64,000 nt of DNA from Pedobacter punctiformis (GTDB lineage: Bacteria; Bacteroidota; Bacteroidia; Sphingobacteriales; Sphingobacteriaceae). Shown in pieces: positions 24,957 through 35,300 of this stretch; the first letter of the stretch is position 1, and every line of letters starts with the position of its first letter. The notes under the pieces were generated by a model. It made no database searches, was not told the origin of the DNA, and saw only the letters and a program-made list of their open reading frames with translations. The position numbers and the translations under genes were made by a program. The stretch lies in contig NZ_JAPWGM010000006.1 in NCBI RefSeq assembly GCF_027213715.1, positions 124,001 through 188,000 on the forward strand, in the 5' to 3' direction.

Positions 24957-25760
24957 ATGAGCAAAATTATTGCATTAGCAAATCAAAAAGGTGGCGTTGG
25001 TAAAACAACATCATCTATAAACCTGGCTGCGAGTTTAGCCGTATTAGAATATAAAACCTTATTGGTTGATGCTGATCCTCAGGCAAATTCAACTTCAGGC
25101 ATTGGTTTTGATCCCCGGAATATAAAAGACAGTATTTACGAATGTATCATCAACGATATTGATCCAACTCAGGCTATTCAGAAAACGGATACCCCTAATC
25201 TGGATTTGTTGCCTGCACATATTGATTTGGTGGGGGCAGAAATTGAGATGATCAATTTGAACAACCGCGAGTACAAAATGAAAGCGGTTTTAGAGAAAAT
25301 TAAAGATCAGTATGATTTTATTATCATCGATTGTTCTCCATCATTAGGTTTAATTACCATTAATGCTTTAACTGCTGCCGATTCGGTAATTATTCCGGTT
25401 CAATGCGAATATTTTGCATTAGAGGGTTTAGGTAAACTGTTAAATACAATTAAAATTGTACAGAACCGTTTAAACCCTGAGCTAGAAATAGAAGGCATTC
25501 TTTTAACCATGTACGATGTACGTTTACGTTTATCAAACCAGGTAGTAGAAGAGGTTAGAACGCATTTCCATGAATTGGTTTTTGATACCATTATTCAGCG
25601 TAATACCCGTTTAAGTGAAGCGCCAAGTTACGGCGTTTCCGTAATTATGCATGATGCAAATTGTAAAGGAGCCATTAATTACTTAAACCTTGCCCGGGAG
25701 ATTGTGAAGAAAAACGGCTTGTTAAAAGAAGAAGAAAATATAGGTACAGCAAATTATTAA
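24957..25760 (+). CDS. parA: Chromosome partitioning ATPase ParA (Soj)
   Basis: This 267-residue protein has the deviant Walker A motif 'KGGVGKTTSS' at residues 11-20, 'LLVDADPQANSTSGIG' and 'FIIIDCSPSLG' (Walker B region). It forms a nucleotide-dependent gradient that moves ParB-parS complexes during chromosome segregation. parB follows after 7 bp. Both belong to the conserved Bacteroidota order parA-parB-DUF5683-dapB-lepB. No parS site (TGTTTCACGTGAAACA-like) was noticed in the window. Confidence 0.96.
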   Translation: MSKIIALANQKGGVGKTTSSINLAASLAVLEYKTLLVDADPQANSTSGIGFDPRNIKDSIYECIINDIDPTQAIQKTDTPNLDLLPAHIDLVGAEIEMINLNNREYKMKAVLEKIKDQYDFIIIDCSPSLGLITINALTAADSVIIPVQCEYFALEGLGKLLNTIKIVQNRLNPELEIEGILLTMYDVRLRLSNQVVEEVRTHFHELVFDTIIQRNTRLSEAPSYGVSVIMHDANCKGAINYLNLAREIVKKNGLLKEEENIGTANY

Positions 25761-25767
25761 ATTATAG

Positions 25768-26676
25768 ATGACATCTTTTCAGCGAAAAACAGGTTTAGGA
25801 AGAGGGTTAAGTGCGCTTTTAGATGATAGCGAATCTTCTCATCCGCCAAAACAGAGTGTAAACCCTGTAAGCGAGACCGAGCAGGTTGGTACCATCAGTC
25901 ATGTAAATTTAACAGAAGTAGAAACCAACCCATACCAGCCACGTACCGAATTTGATCAGGTTGCTTTAAACGAGCTTGCTGATTCCATCAAAATACAAGG
26001 TTTGATTCAGCCCATTACGGTTAGAAAACTTTCTGCAAATAAGTATCAGCTTATTTCAGGAGAGCGCAGGTTCAGGGCTTCAAAACTTGCTGGATTAACT
26101 CAAATTCCTGCCTATATAAGAAGTGCCAACGATCAGCAAATGCTGGAAATGGCGCTTATTGAAAACATCCAGCGTGAAAACTTAAATGCGATTGAAGTTG
26201 CACTGAGTTTTCAAAGGATGATTGATGAAGTGGGTTTAAAACAGGAACAATTGGGCGAGCGTGTGGGTAAAAACCGGACAACGGTAACCAACTATTTGCG
26301 TTTACTAAAACTTCCACCTGCCATACAAGCTTCTATCCGCGATCAAAGGATTTCTATGGGCCATGCCCGTGCATTAATTAATGTAGATGGGGTAGATAAG
26401 CAATTATTTATTCACCAGGAAATAGTAGAAAAAGGACTTTCGGTGCGTAAGGTAGAAGAACTGGTGCGCAACCTGCAACATGTTCCACTAAAAGAAAGCG
26501 AAAAACCTAAAGAGAAAAGCGTTTCGTTCCAGTATAAAAAATTACAGGATGATTTGGCTTCTAAATTTGCGACCCGTGTAAAATTAAAAGTTGGTCAGAA
26601 CGGAAAAGGAGCCATTGAAATTCCTTTTATGAGTGATGATGATCTAAACAGAATCTTAGAATTATTAGATTGGTAA
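25768..26676 (+). CDS. parB: Chromosome partitioning protein ParB (Spo0J)
   Basis: This 302-residue protein begins with 'GLGRGLSALL', the usual ParB N-terminus that contacts ParA. The CTPase/ParB-N domain includes 'NPYQPR' and 'GERRFRASKLAG' (about residues 55-130). The helix-turn-helix follows with 'QLGERVGKNRTTVTNYLRLL' and 'MGHARAL'. A C-terminal dimerization domain ends in 'LNRILELLDW'. It loads at parS and spreads as a CTP-dependent clamp. Its stop overlaps the next start (TAATG). Confidence 0.96.
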   Translation: MTSFQRKTGLGRGLSALLDDSESSHPPKQSVNPVSETEQVGTISHVNLTEVETNPYQPRTEFDQVALNELADSIKIQGLIQPITVRKLSANKYQLISGERRFRASKLAGLTQIPAYIRSANDQQMLEMALIENIQRENLNAIEVALSFQRMIDEVGLKQEQLGERVGKNRTTVTNYLRLLKLPPAIQASIRDQRISMGHARALINVDGVDKQLFIHQEIVEKGLSVRKVEELVRNLQHVPLKESEKPKEKSVSFQYKKLQDDLASKFATRVKLKVGQNGKGAIEIPFMSDDDLNRILELLDW

Positions 26677-27404
26677 TGCAAAAAGGTAGGCTGATTATAC
26701 TGGTTTCTTTGTTTACTTTTTTTCTTGTAAATCTGGCAGCTGCGCAGGTAAGGGATAGTGTATTAAAGCCTGTTGATACCTTAAAAGCTAAAACAGCGGT
26801 TAAACCTTTGCCAAAAGATACGGTTAAAAAAAGCAATAGTGCCAAAGCCAATTATGTAAACCCAGGTAAAATAGCTGGGCGTAAAGCCGTACTCAAATCG
26901 TTAATATTACCCGGCTTAGGTCAGGTTTACAATATGCAGTTGCTTAACGATGGTTATGGCGAAAGGGCAGGTAAAAGTCAAGCTTTCCAAAAAATATATA
27001 CCATTGCTAAAATTGGGGCTATTTATGGAGGCTTTACAGTACTTACACTTTCTTACATCGATAACAGCAATAACTATAAAATATTTCTGGCAGAAGCACA
27101 ATATAGAGAAGCCCGGAAGACAGGTACAACAAATTTGGTTGCAAACCCCTCATTAGCAAGGTATTCTGATGCCGGTATTCTTACGGCCAAAAGTACTTAT
27201 AAACGGAATCAGCAAATTGTATTATTTTCTTACGGTTTGGTTTATTTTGCCAATGTTGTAGATGCTTATGTTGCTGCCCGTTTGCATTTCTTTAATATAG
27301 ATGATAAACTTACCTTTAAAGTAGTGCCAACGGTAATTAATAATAATAGTTTGTATAGTTTTAATACGGCAACACCAGCTTTAAAGCTATCTTTAACTTT
27401 TTAA
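26676..27404 (+). CDS. DUF5683 membrane protein
   Basis: This 242-residue protein starts at the ATG at 26676, overlapping the parB stop. A signal-like hydrophobic N-terminus (residues 4-22) ends in Ala-Ala-Ala-Gln. After a basic linker, 'AVLKSLILPGLGQVYN' is typical of DUF5683. Further hydrophobic segments follow ('IGAIYGGFTVLTLSYI', 'QIVLFSYGLVYFANVVDAYV'). The family is conserved next to parB in Bacteroidota; its function is not known. An envelope role linked to dapB (peptidoglycan precursor) and lepB is conceivable from context only. Confidence 0.85.
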   Translation: MQKGRLIILVSLFTFFLVNLAAAQVRDSVLKPVDTLKAKTAVKPLPKDTVKKSNSAKANYVNPGKIAGRKAVLKSLILPGLGQVYNMQLLNDGYGERAGKSQAFQKIYTIAKIGAIYGGFTVLTLSYIDNSNNYKIFLAEAQYREARKTGTTNLVANPSLARYSDAGILTAKSTYKRNQQIVLFSYGLVYFANVVDAYVAARLHFFNIDDKLTFKVVPTVINNNSLYSFNTATPALKLSLTF

Positions 27405-27491
27405 AATATAAATCATCATGATTTTCGACATCAAATTGAGTATGGAATCAATCATGATATCCTCATCACAATTTAAAATAAACGTATAAAG

Positions 27492-28226
27492 ATGAAAATT
27501 GCGCTTTTAGGTTATGGCAAAATGGGACAAATTATTGAAAAATTTGCACTTGAACGTGGTCATGAAATCGTTTTAAAAATATCAATTGATAACCAGGAAG
27601 ATTTAACCCGGCAAAACTTAAAATCTGCCGATGTAGCAATTGATTTTAGCACACCTGATTCGGTTTTGAATAATATTAATGCTTGTTTTGATGCCGGCGT
27701 TCCTGTTGTAGTGGGTACAACCGGTTGGTATGGCAAACTGCAGGAAGTTAAAAATGATTGCAACACCAGTAACAACACACTGCTGTATGGGTCTAATTTC
27801 AGTATTGGCGTTAATTTGTTTTTTAAATTAAATCAAACTTTAGCCAAGCTGATGAACAACTACCCGGCTTACGAAGTGCAGGTAGAAGAAATACACCATA
27901 CACAAAAATTAGATTCGCCCAGCGGTACGGCCATTACAATTGCTGAAGGCATTGTAGACAGTTTGGAGCGGAAAACAGAATGGTTAAATGAAGTTGTTGG
28001 CACAGATGTAGAAGTTTTTCCAAAGGCCGAACAATTGCTCATAGAATCTCATAGAATTGAAAATATACCCGGTACACATACGGTAATTTATAGCAGTGAG
28101 GTTGATGAGATTGAAATTAAGCATACAGCACATAGCCGTGCCGGATTTGCTTTAGGCGCTGTTGTGGCCGCAGAATGGTTACAAAATAAAAAAGGTTTCT
28201 TCAATATAACCGATATATTTGAGTAA
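27492..28226 (+). CDS. dapB: 4-hydroxy-tetrahydrodipicolinate reductase
   Basis: This 244-residue protein has the Rossmann motif 'GYGKMG' (7-12), 'GTTGWY' (75-80), and the catalytic/substrate-binding 'HHTQKLDSPSGTA' (135-147) with His135, His136 and Lys139. It reduces HTPA to tetrahydrodipicolinate in lysine and diaminopimelate synthesis, feeding peptidoglycan. It is slightly shorter than E. coli DapB (273), as usual for Bacteroidota. It lies in the conserved parAB-lepB neighbourhood. Confidence 0.95.
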   Translation: MKIALLGYGKMGQIIEKFALERGHEIVLKISIDNQEDLTRQNLKSADVAIDFSTPDSVLNNINACFDAGVPVVVGTTGWYGKLQEVKNDCNTSNNTLLYGSNFSIGVNLFFKLNQTLAKLMNNYPAYEVQVEEIHHTQKLDSPSGTAITIAEGIVDSLERKTEWLNEVVGTDVEVFPKAEQLLIESHRIENIPGTHTVIYSSEVDEIEIKHTAHSRAGFALGAVVAAEWLQNKKGFFNITDIFE

Positions 28227-28336
28227 AATCCCTGTAAAGTCATTCAAAAAAGGATGCTTTATTGTTAAACATCATGAATTGCAGATAATAGTTAACCGAT
28301 TATACCAATAACCAGTTAATCTTGTAAAATAAAAAT

Positions 28337-29527
28337 ATGAATTATAAATTCTGGCAGAAAAAAAAGGATGCCGATAAAAAGAAAAAAACCAAAACCCGCG
28401 AATGGGTAGATGCCATTGTTTTCGCTGTAATAGCGGCAACCATTATCCGTGTATTTTTTATTGAAGCTTATACCATACCTTCAGGTTCAATGGAAAGATC
28501 ATTACTGGTAGGTGATTTTCTTTTTGTAAGTAAAGTAAATTATGGTGCAAGGATCCCGATGACACCCGTTGCTTTTCCTTTTGCGCACCATACCATGCCT
28601 ATTACGGGTACAAAAGCTTATTGGGATGGCGTACAATGGAAATATCGTCGTTTACCCGGACTTTCGGATATTAAAAGAAATGATGTAGTTGTTTTTAACT
28701 TTCCGGAGGGAGATACAGTTGCCCTAGAAAATCAAAACCCAAGTTATTATGATTTGGTTCGTAATTCAGACTGGAAAACAGTAAATAGTCAATATACCAT
28801 AACCAGCAGACCGGTTGATAAACGCGAAAATTATATTAAACGCTGTATTGGTATTGGTGGCGATGTGGTGAGTATGACTAATGGAATAGTGAGCATTAAT
28901 GGAAAAGCCGAGCCTTTAAAAAATACCGGCATGATGCCATATAAGGTAGAATTTAAAACCAATGATATTAATTTTTCGGTTTTTAATGATATCGGTTTAA
29001 AGATTTCTGATATTCAGCAAACCTCAAATCCTATGGTTTATGTTTTAAACGCATCTTCAGAAATGGCAGATGAAATCAGGAAATTTGATTTTGTAAAATC
29101 TATAAATATGGCTGCAGAACCTGCTGGCGAAGACGGAGGTTTATTTCCACACGATCCAAACCGTAAATGGAATGTAGATAATTTTGGTCCTGTTAAAATT
29201 CCTGCAAAAGGAATGACCGTTCAAATTGACAGCAACACTATGCCAATATATTACCGTGCTATCCGGACTTATGAAGGAAATAAGGTAGAGAAAAAAGGCG
29301 ACGGCTGGTATATTAATGATAAACTTGCCACATCTTATACTTTTAAAATGAACTATTATTGGATGATGGGCGATAACCGTCATAATTCAGCAGATTCCCG
29401 CTACTGGGGTTTTGTGCCGGAAGATCATGTGGTAGGCAAGGCTTTATTTATCTGGATGAGCTGGGATAGTGAAGCCTCATTTTTCCATAAAATCAGATGG
29501 AGCCGGTTATTCAGAGGGATTAACTAA
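28337..29527 (+). CDS. lepB: Signal peptidase I, copy 1
   Basis: This 396-residue protein has a basic N-terminus, one transmembrane helix (about residues 25-42), then the catalytic 'TIPSGSME' with nucleophile Ser51 and 'YIKRCIGIGGD' with general base Lys168. The C-terminal box is 'GDNRHNSADSRYWGFVPEDH'. It is longer than E. coli LepB because of an insertion (about residues 185-300), as in other Bacteroidota. It removes signal peptides from exported proteins at the inner membrane. A close paralogue of the same length follows downstream. Confidence 0.96.
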   Translation: MNYKFWQKKKDADKKKKTKTREWVDAIVFAVIAATIIRVFFIEAYTIPSGSMERSLLVGDFLFVSKVNYGARIPMTPVAFPFAHHTMPITGTKAYWDGVQWKYRRLPGLSDIKRNDVVVFNFPEGDTVALENQNPSYYDLVRNSDWKTVNSQYTITSRPVDKRENYIKRCIGIGGDVVSMTNGIVSINGKAEPLKNTGMMPYKVEFKTNDINFSVFNDIGLKISDIQQTSNPMVYVLNASSEMADEIRKFDFVKSINMAAEPAGEDGGLFPHDPNRKWNVDNFGPVKIPAKGMTVQIDSNTMPIYYRAIRTYEGNKVEKKGDGWYINDKLATSYTFKMNYYWMMGDNRHNSADSRYWGFVPEDHVVGKALFIWMSWDSEASFFHKIRWSRLFRGIN

Positions 29528-29546
29528 AAGGAATTTCAATTGATGA

Positions 29547-29580
29547 AAAGCGGAGGATTTAAAAATCTTCCGCTTTTTTT
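29547..29580 (+). terminator. Terminator between the two lepB copies
   Basis: A 13-bp stem (29547-29559 with 29564-29576, one wobble) and T7 lie 19 bp after the first lepB stop, so the second copy needs its own promoter. Confidence 0.9.
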
Positions 29581-29703
29581 ATGATCAATTTTTATGGTTA
29601 GCTAGAATATAAAGTTAGCTGATGTAACAATATAAGGGCTAATTGATCTAAAAACGTATTACAATAAACGGTTCCAATTAAAAACCTTACCAAATCGTTA
29701 ACT

Positions 29704-30894
29704 ATGAACTGGAAATTTTGGCGGAAAAAGAGTAATGTCGATAAGAAGAAAAAAACTAAAACAAGAGAATGGTTGGATGCCATCATCTTTGCTGTAATTG
29801 CGGCAACAATTATCAGGGTATTTTTTATCGAAGCCTATACCATTCCCAGTGGTTCAATGGAAAAATCTCTTTTAATTGGCGATTTTCTTTTTGTAAGTAA
29901 GGTAAATTACGGAGCCCGGGTTCCAATAACGCCTGTTGCTTTTCCATTTGCCCATCATACCATGCCTGTTATTGGAACAAAAGCCTATTGGGATGGTATA
30001 CAATGGAAATATCGTCGCTTGCCAGGCTTATCTGAAATTAAAAGAAATGATGTAATCGTTTTTAATTTGCCTGTCGGAGATACTGTAGCACTTGAAAACC
30101 AGGAGCCCAGTTATTATAATTTAGTTCGTCAATCAGACTGGAAAACGGTGAATAGCCAATATACCATAACCAGCAGACCAGTAGATAAAAGAGAAAATCT
30201 GATCAAAAGATGTATAGGTATTTCCGGCGATATAGTGAGTATGAAAGATGGTATTGTAAGTGTGAATGGAAAAGCTGAGCCACTAAAAAATACAGGACAA
30301 ATGCCATACAAAATTCAGTTAAAAACCACTGATGTTAATTTTGATGTATTTGCGGAAATAGGTTTTACAGTTAGTGAAATGCAGCAGATTAATGCAGATA
30401 CTTATATAGCCAACGCCAGTCCGGAAATGATAGAGAAGTTAAAAAAACTTGATTTTGTAAAGTCCGTTGCTTTAGAGGTGAAACCAGAAACAGCAAACGA
30501 TGGCGATCTTTTTCCATTAGATCCTAACCGGAAATGGAACGTAGATAACTTTGGACCCATAAAAATTCCGGCAAGGGGCTGGACGGTTCAGCTGGATAGC
30601 AATACCATACCATTATATTACAGGGCAATAAGAACTTACGAAGGAAATAAGGTAGAGCAGAAGGGAAATACCTGGTATATTAATGATAAACCCGCTACAT
30701 CTTACACTTTTAAAATGAATTATTATTGGATGATGGGCGATAACCGGCATAACTCGGCAGATTCCCGTTACTGGGGGTTTGTACCTGAAGATCATATTGT
30801 TGGTAAGGCACTTTTTATTTGGATGAGCTGGGATAGTACGGCTTCTTTTTTCCATAAAATCAGATGGGGCAGATTGCTAAGCGGAATTAATTAA
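29704..30894 (+). CDS. lepB: Signal peptidase I, copy 2
   Basis: This 396-residue protein is identical in length to copy 1 and near-identical in the catalytic segments: 'TIPSGSME' (Ser51), 'LIKRCIGISGD' (Lys168) and 'GDNRHNSADSRYWGFVPEDH'. The inserted region (about 185-300) has diverged most ('TTDVNFDVFAEIGFTVSEM' against 'TNDINFSVFNDIGLKISDI'). It arose by tandem duplication and is intact. Divergence in the insert suggests that the two may differ in substrate preference. It is separated from copy 1 by a terminator and followed by its own. Confidence 0.96.
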   Translation: MNWKFWRKKSNVDKKKKTKTREWLDAIIFAVIAATIIRVFFIEAYTIPSGSMEKSLLIGDFLFVSKVNYGARVPITPVAFPFAHHTMPVIGTKAYWDGIQWKYRRLPGLSEIKRNDVIVFNLPVGDTVALENQEPSYYNLVRQSDWKTVNSQYTITSRPVDKRENLIKRCIGISGDIVSMKDGIVSVNGKAEPLKNTGQMPYKIQLKTTDVNFDVFAEIGFTVSEMQQINADTYIANASPEMIEKLKKLDFVKSVALEVKPETANDGDLFPLDPNRKWNVDNFGPIKIPARGWTVQLDSNTIPLYYRAIRTYEGNKVEQKGNTWYINDKPATSYTFKMNYYWMMGDNRHNSADSRYWGFVPEDHIVGKALFIWMSWDSTASFFHKIRWGRLLSGIN

Positions 30895-30912
30895 AAACGA
30901 TATAAATAGATG

Positions 30913-30947
30913 AAAAACGACTCCCATTATTGGTAAGTCGTTTTTTT
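30913..30947 (+). terminator. Terminator after second lepB
   Basis: A 10-bp stem (30913-30922 with 30936-30945, arm AAAAACGACT) is followed by T7. Confidence 0.85.
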
Positions 30948-31007
30948 ATAGACAATTAATCTTTTTAATTTTTTTAAAAAGATATGTATTGTTTTATATT
31001 TTTTTAT

Positions 31008-31015
31008 TAAGTTTG
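31008..31015 (+). promoter_or_regulatory. -7 promoter element of the ROK regulator gene
   Basis: TAAGTTTG matches TAnnTTTG, 17 bp before the start codon at 31033. A TTG at 30989-30991 lies at roughly the -33 distance. Confidence 0.5.
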
Positions 31016-31032
31016 TTTTAAAACCAAATTAA

Positions 31033-32220
31033 ATGTCTGTTATAATAGAAAAAGGTCAGCGATTAAAAGCGGATATTATTAAGTTTCTTTATTATAAGAA
31101 AGTACTGTCGTTAACAGATTTAAGTAAGCTTACTCAAAAAAGTTTGCCTTTGATTACCTCTATTGTGAACAGTTTGGTTGAAGAAGGTCAGGTTATTGAG
31201 CAGGGCCTTGCTCCTTCAACAGGAGGTCGCAGACCGATCATGTTTCTTTTAAATCCCGATTATAAAAAGTATATAGTTGCCGTGGCAATGGATCAGTTCA
31301 TTACCCGTCTTACTATTTATGATTTGTCTAATAAAAAAGTTCTCCCAACCCAGCTGGTTAATTTAGATATGTCTGCGGCAGACAGTGCAGATGAATTAAT
31401 TGAATTTATTAATCGATGCATTGCTAAATCCAATATTGACAGAGAAGATTTGTTAGGTGTGGGCATTGGAATGCCGGGTTTTGTGAATGCAGAAAAAGGC
31501 ATGAACTATTCCTTCATGCAAATAGAAGATGGTTCAAGTCTTCAGGATTATCTTTCTAAAAATTTAAACTTATCCGTTTTTCTCGATAATGACTCCAGTT
31601 TAATTGCACTTGCAGAACTAAATTTTGGTGAGGCTATAAATTTAAAAGACGTGTTGGTTGTGAATATTGGGTGGGGAACAGGGTTAGGAATGATTGTTCA
31701 TGGACAATTGTACCGTGGCAGTAGCGGTTATGCCGGTGAGTTTAGTCATATACCTTTATCAAACTCAGATGCTTTATGCTCTTGTGGTAAACGTGGCTGT
31801 CTGGAGGTAGAAACTTCATTATTGGTTATGGTTCATAAGGCAGAAAAGGCCGTTAATGATGGTGCTGAAACCAGTATGAAGACACTGTTTAAAGATAAAA
31901 GTAAAAGTCATGCAGATCATTTCCTTGATGCAGTGGTAAAGCAAGATCCTGTAGCCATTTCTATCTTATCTGATGCTGCCTTTCAAATTGGTAAAGGTTT
32001 GGCTACGTTAATTCACATTATGAATCCAGAAAAAATTGTATTAAGCGGGCGTGGCGCCAGAGCAGGGAAAATGCTTTTACCACCTATTCAACAAGCTATA
32101 AATGAGTTTTGTATTCCAAGGGTGGCGGATCAAACAACGATAGTACTTTCTAAACTCGCAGAACAGGCAGAATTATTAGCAGCAGCAAGTTTACTTGTTG
32201 AGCATAGTCATTTCAATTAA
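31033..32220 (+). CDS. ROK-family transcriptional regulator (NagC/XylR type)
   Basis: This 395-residue protein has an N-terminal winged helix (about 10-70, 'KVLSLTDLSKLTQKSLPLIT') and a ROK kinase-like domain. In the latter are 'VGIGMPGFVN', 'DNDSSLIALAE' and the zinc site His239, Cys249, Cys251, Cys256 ('CSCGKRGCLE'). The helix-turn-helix identifies it as a repressor rather than a sugar kinase. It lies 116 bp upstream of susC in the same direction. It probably controls this PUL in response to a released sugar or phosphosugar; the ligand is unknown. ROK control is less common for PULs than HTCS, ECF-sigma or SusR control. Confidence 0.92.
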   Translation: MSVIIEKGQRLKADIIKFLYYKKVLSLTDLSKLTQKSLPLITSIVNSLVEEGQVIEQGLAPSTGGRRPIMFLLNPDYKKYIVAVAMDQFITRLTIYDLSNKKVLPTQLVNLDMSAADSADELIEFINRCIAKSNIDREDLLGVGIGMPGFVNAEKGMNYSFMQIEDGSSLQDYLSKNLNLSVFLDNDSSLIALAELNFGEAINLKDVLVVNIGWGTGLGMIVHGQLYRGSSGYAGEFSHIPLSNSDALCSCGKRGCLEVETSLLVMVHKAEKAVNDGAETSMKTLFKDKSKSHADHFLDAVVKQDPVAISILSDAAFQIGKGLATLIHIMNPEKIVLSGRGARAGKMLLPPIQQAINEFCIPRVADQTTIVLSKLAEQAELLAAASLLVEHSHFN

Positions 32221-32336
32221 TCAAAAGATATACAAACCCTCTAAACCTAATATTATGATGAAATAAAGACCCTAACAAATAAAATCATCTATTTGACCGA
32301 CAACTAACTAAATAAATTACTACTAACTACAAAAAA

Positions 32337-35300
32337 ATGAAAAAAATGTACTTAATGTGTTTAAGTACGCTATTGTTAACCATTTTTACAATAGCTGCTT
32401 ACGCACAAAAAACTGTTACGGGAACAGTGAAGGATGCGTCAGGTGTAGTGCCGGGTGTAAGTATTTCTGTAAAAGGAACATCAAAGGCTACCCAAACAGA
32501 CGGGAACGGAAAGTTCTCTATTTCAGCCAATCCAACTGATGTACTTGTTTTTAATGCAATCGGTTTTGCCAGACAAGAGGTAGCCGTGGGCGATAAAACT
32601 ACATTTGTAATTGTATTAAAGGAAAGCGCTAACCAACTTGATGAGGTTAATGTAGTAACTACTGCATTAGGTATAAAGCGCCAAGAAAAGTCGCTTGGTT
32701 ATGCTGTTAGTACAGTAACTGCAAAACAATTAACTGAGGCTGGTAATACTAACTTTGCTTCTGCATTGTATGGTAAAGCTGCAGGTGTAAAAATTACAAC
32801 AGCTCCGGGAGGCGCAAGTAGTGCTGTAAATGTTCAAATTAGAGGGATTAACTCTATAAACTACAACCAGCAACCACTTTATGTTGTTGATGGGGTTATG
32901 ATCAGAAATGATGGCCAAAATGGTGCTGCAGGTGCAAACAACAATAACTATTGGGATGATCAGCGTGTTAGAGGTAATGGTATTTTAGATATTAACCCTG
33001 CGGATATTGAAAGCTTAACTGTATTAAAAGGTGCTAGTGCATCTGCATTGTATGGCTCCGATGCTGGTAGTGGTGTTGTGGTAATTACCACTAAAAAAGG
33101 TTCAAAAAGCAGAGGTTTAGGAATTGATTTTAACTATCAGGGTTCAATGGATCAGGTGGCTTTTTTACCTAGATTTCAAAATACTTATGGCCCAGGTTAC
33201 GATAGAGAAACAAACGTAGCAAATGGAGCTACAGAAGAAGGTTGGATCGCAGACCCAGCTTCTCCAAGTGGTTTCAGACCATATTTTAGATCTTATGCGA
33301 ATTTTGGACCTAAAATGGAAGGTCAGCAAGTTAGATGGTGGGATGGCTCAATTCGGTCATATTCCCCTCAACCTGATAATTATAAAAATGTATATCAAAC
33401 AGGTTATACTTCTAATGCAAACATTGCAATATCTAACCAGACTGAAGCATTAAACTATCGTTTTTCTGCATCAAGATTAGATTACAGAGGAACACAACCT
33501 GGAAACACAGGATCAAAAAACTCTTTCAATTTAAACTCTACAATTAAACTTGCACCAAAATTATCGGCAGATGTAATTGTAAGCTATGTAAATACGATTA
33601 CCAGAAACAGACCATATCAATTAGGTCAGGTATTGGGTTCTTTCGGAGGTTTCTTTAGCCGTGCCGAAGATATGGACTTAATGAAAGAAAAATTCCAAAC
33701 TAGTAACGGATACAAATATGCAACCTTTGATCAAACCAATCGTCCAGAGCCTTACATATTTAACATCAGAGCAACAAATCTTTTAGATTTTTACTGGCAG
33801 CAATTAAAAAATACTTACGATGAGAATGAGAACAGATTGTTATCAAGTTTCACTTTAAATTATGATTTTGCTAAAAACTTAAAATTTAGAGGTCGTATTG
33901 GTAATGATTATACAGGTGCCAGAACAGAAAATCGCCAGTATACAGAAATTCCAAGTGCATTAAATGGCAATACCAGTACAGGAGCTTATACAACTACACA
34001 AGGCCAGTATGCAATTTTATATGGTGATGCGTTAGTAACTTATTCAAATAAAATTGGTGAGGACTTTAATGTGTCACTAAGTGGAGGTTATCAGGGTAGA
34101 AAAGAGAATTATAAAGATCAAAAATCCAATACTAAAGATGGTTTAGTATCGGAAAACTGGTTTGCTATAACCAATTCATTTGGTGTTGCTGAGACTTCGG
34201 ATACCCGTAAAGAGCAATTGAAATATGCCTATTTAGGGATGTTAAACTTAGCTTATAAAGATTATTTATTCTTAGAAGGAACCGCTCGTCAGGAATATGT
34301 GTCTACACTTCCGCCAGCAAACAATAAATATTCATACTATTCAGTAAATGGAGGTTTTGTTTTTAGTGATTTATGGAAATTACCTTCGTTTTGGAGCTAT
34401 GGTAAATTAAGAGCTTCTTACGGTGTTGTAGGTAATGCGCCACCAATATATGAATCAAGTATTCTGTATAAACAAGTTTCTCTTCAAACCATAAATGGTT
34501 CAGTTCCTGCTTTAAGTTCTGCAAGTGCTTATGGAAATCTAGACTTACTGCCAGAGAAAAAACATGAGGCAGAATTTGGTTTAGAAACTCGTTTTCTAAA
34601 CGGCCGTATTGGTTTAGATGTAAGTTATTACAACAATAAAATTAAAAATCAAATCATACCATTAGATGTAACATCTACCAACGGTGCAAGAAGTCAAATT
34701 GTGAACGTTGGAGAAATTGGTAACCAGGGATTTGAGTTAGCATTTAATGCAACTCCTATAACAGGTAAATTTAGATGGGATACCCGATTAAATTTCTCTA
34801 CAAATAAATCAAAAGTAAATTCATTGAAAGATGCTAATTCTGAAATTAACTTTTATGCATCAGATCAATCAACAGCTAAAATAGTAGCAAGAACAGGCGA
34901 AGATCTTGGAAATATTTATATCCGCCCAAGAAAAACTGATGCCAATGGAAATTATCTTATCAATAATGATGGTTTTTATGTAATGGATAATTCTACTTAC
35001 GTTAAAGCTGGTAACATTATGCCTAAAGCAGTTGGAGGTTTCTCAAACACTTTTAGTTATGGTAATTTAGCTTTAGATTTTACAATTGATTATCGCTTTG
35101 GTGGTAAAATGATTGCTCCAAACCTTAAATACATGAGAGGTGCTGGTATGCTAGAAAACTCTATGGAGTTTAGAGATGCAGCAAGTGGTGGCTTAGCCTA
35201 TACCGCAAACGGCAAAACCTATAATGATGGTGTATTGCTTCAAGGCATTAATGAAAATACAGGTTTACCAAATAGCAAAGTTCTTTCTGCAGCAGATTAT

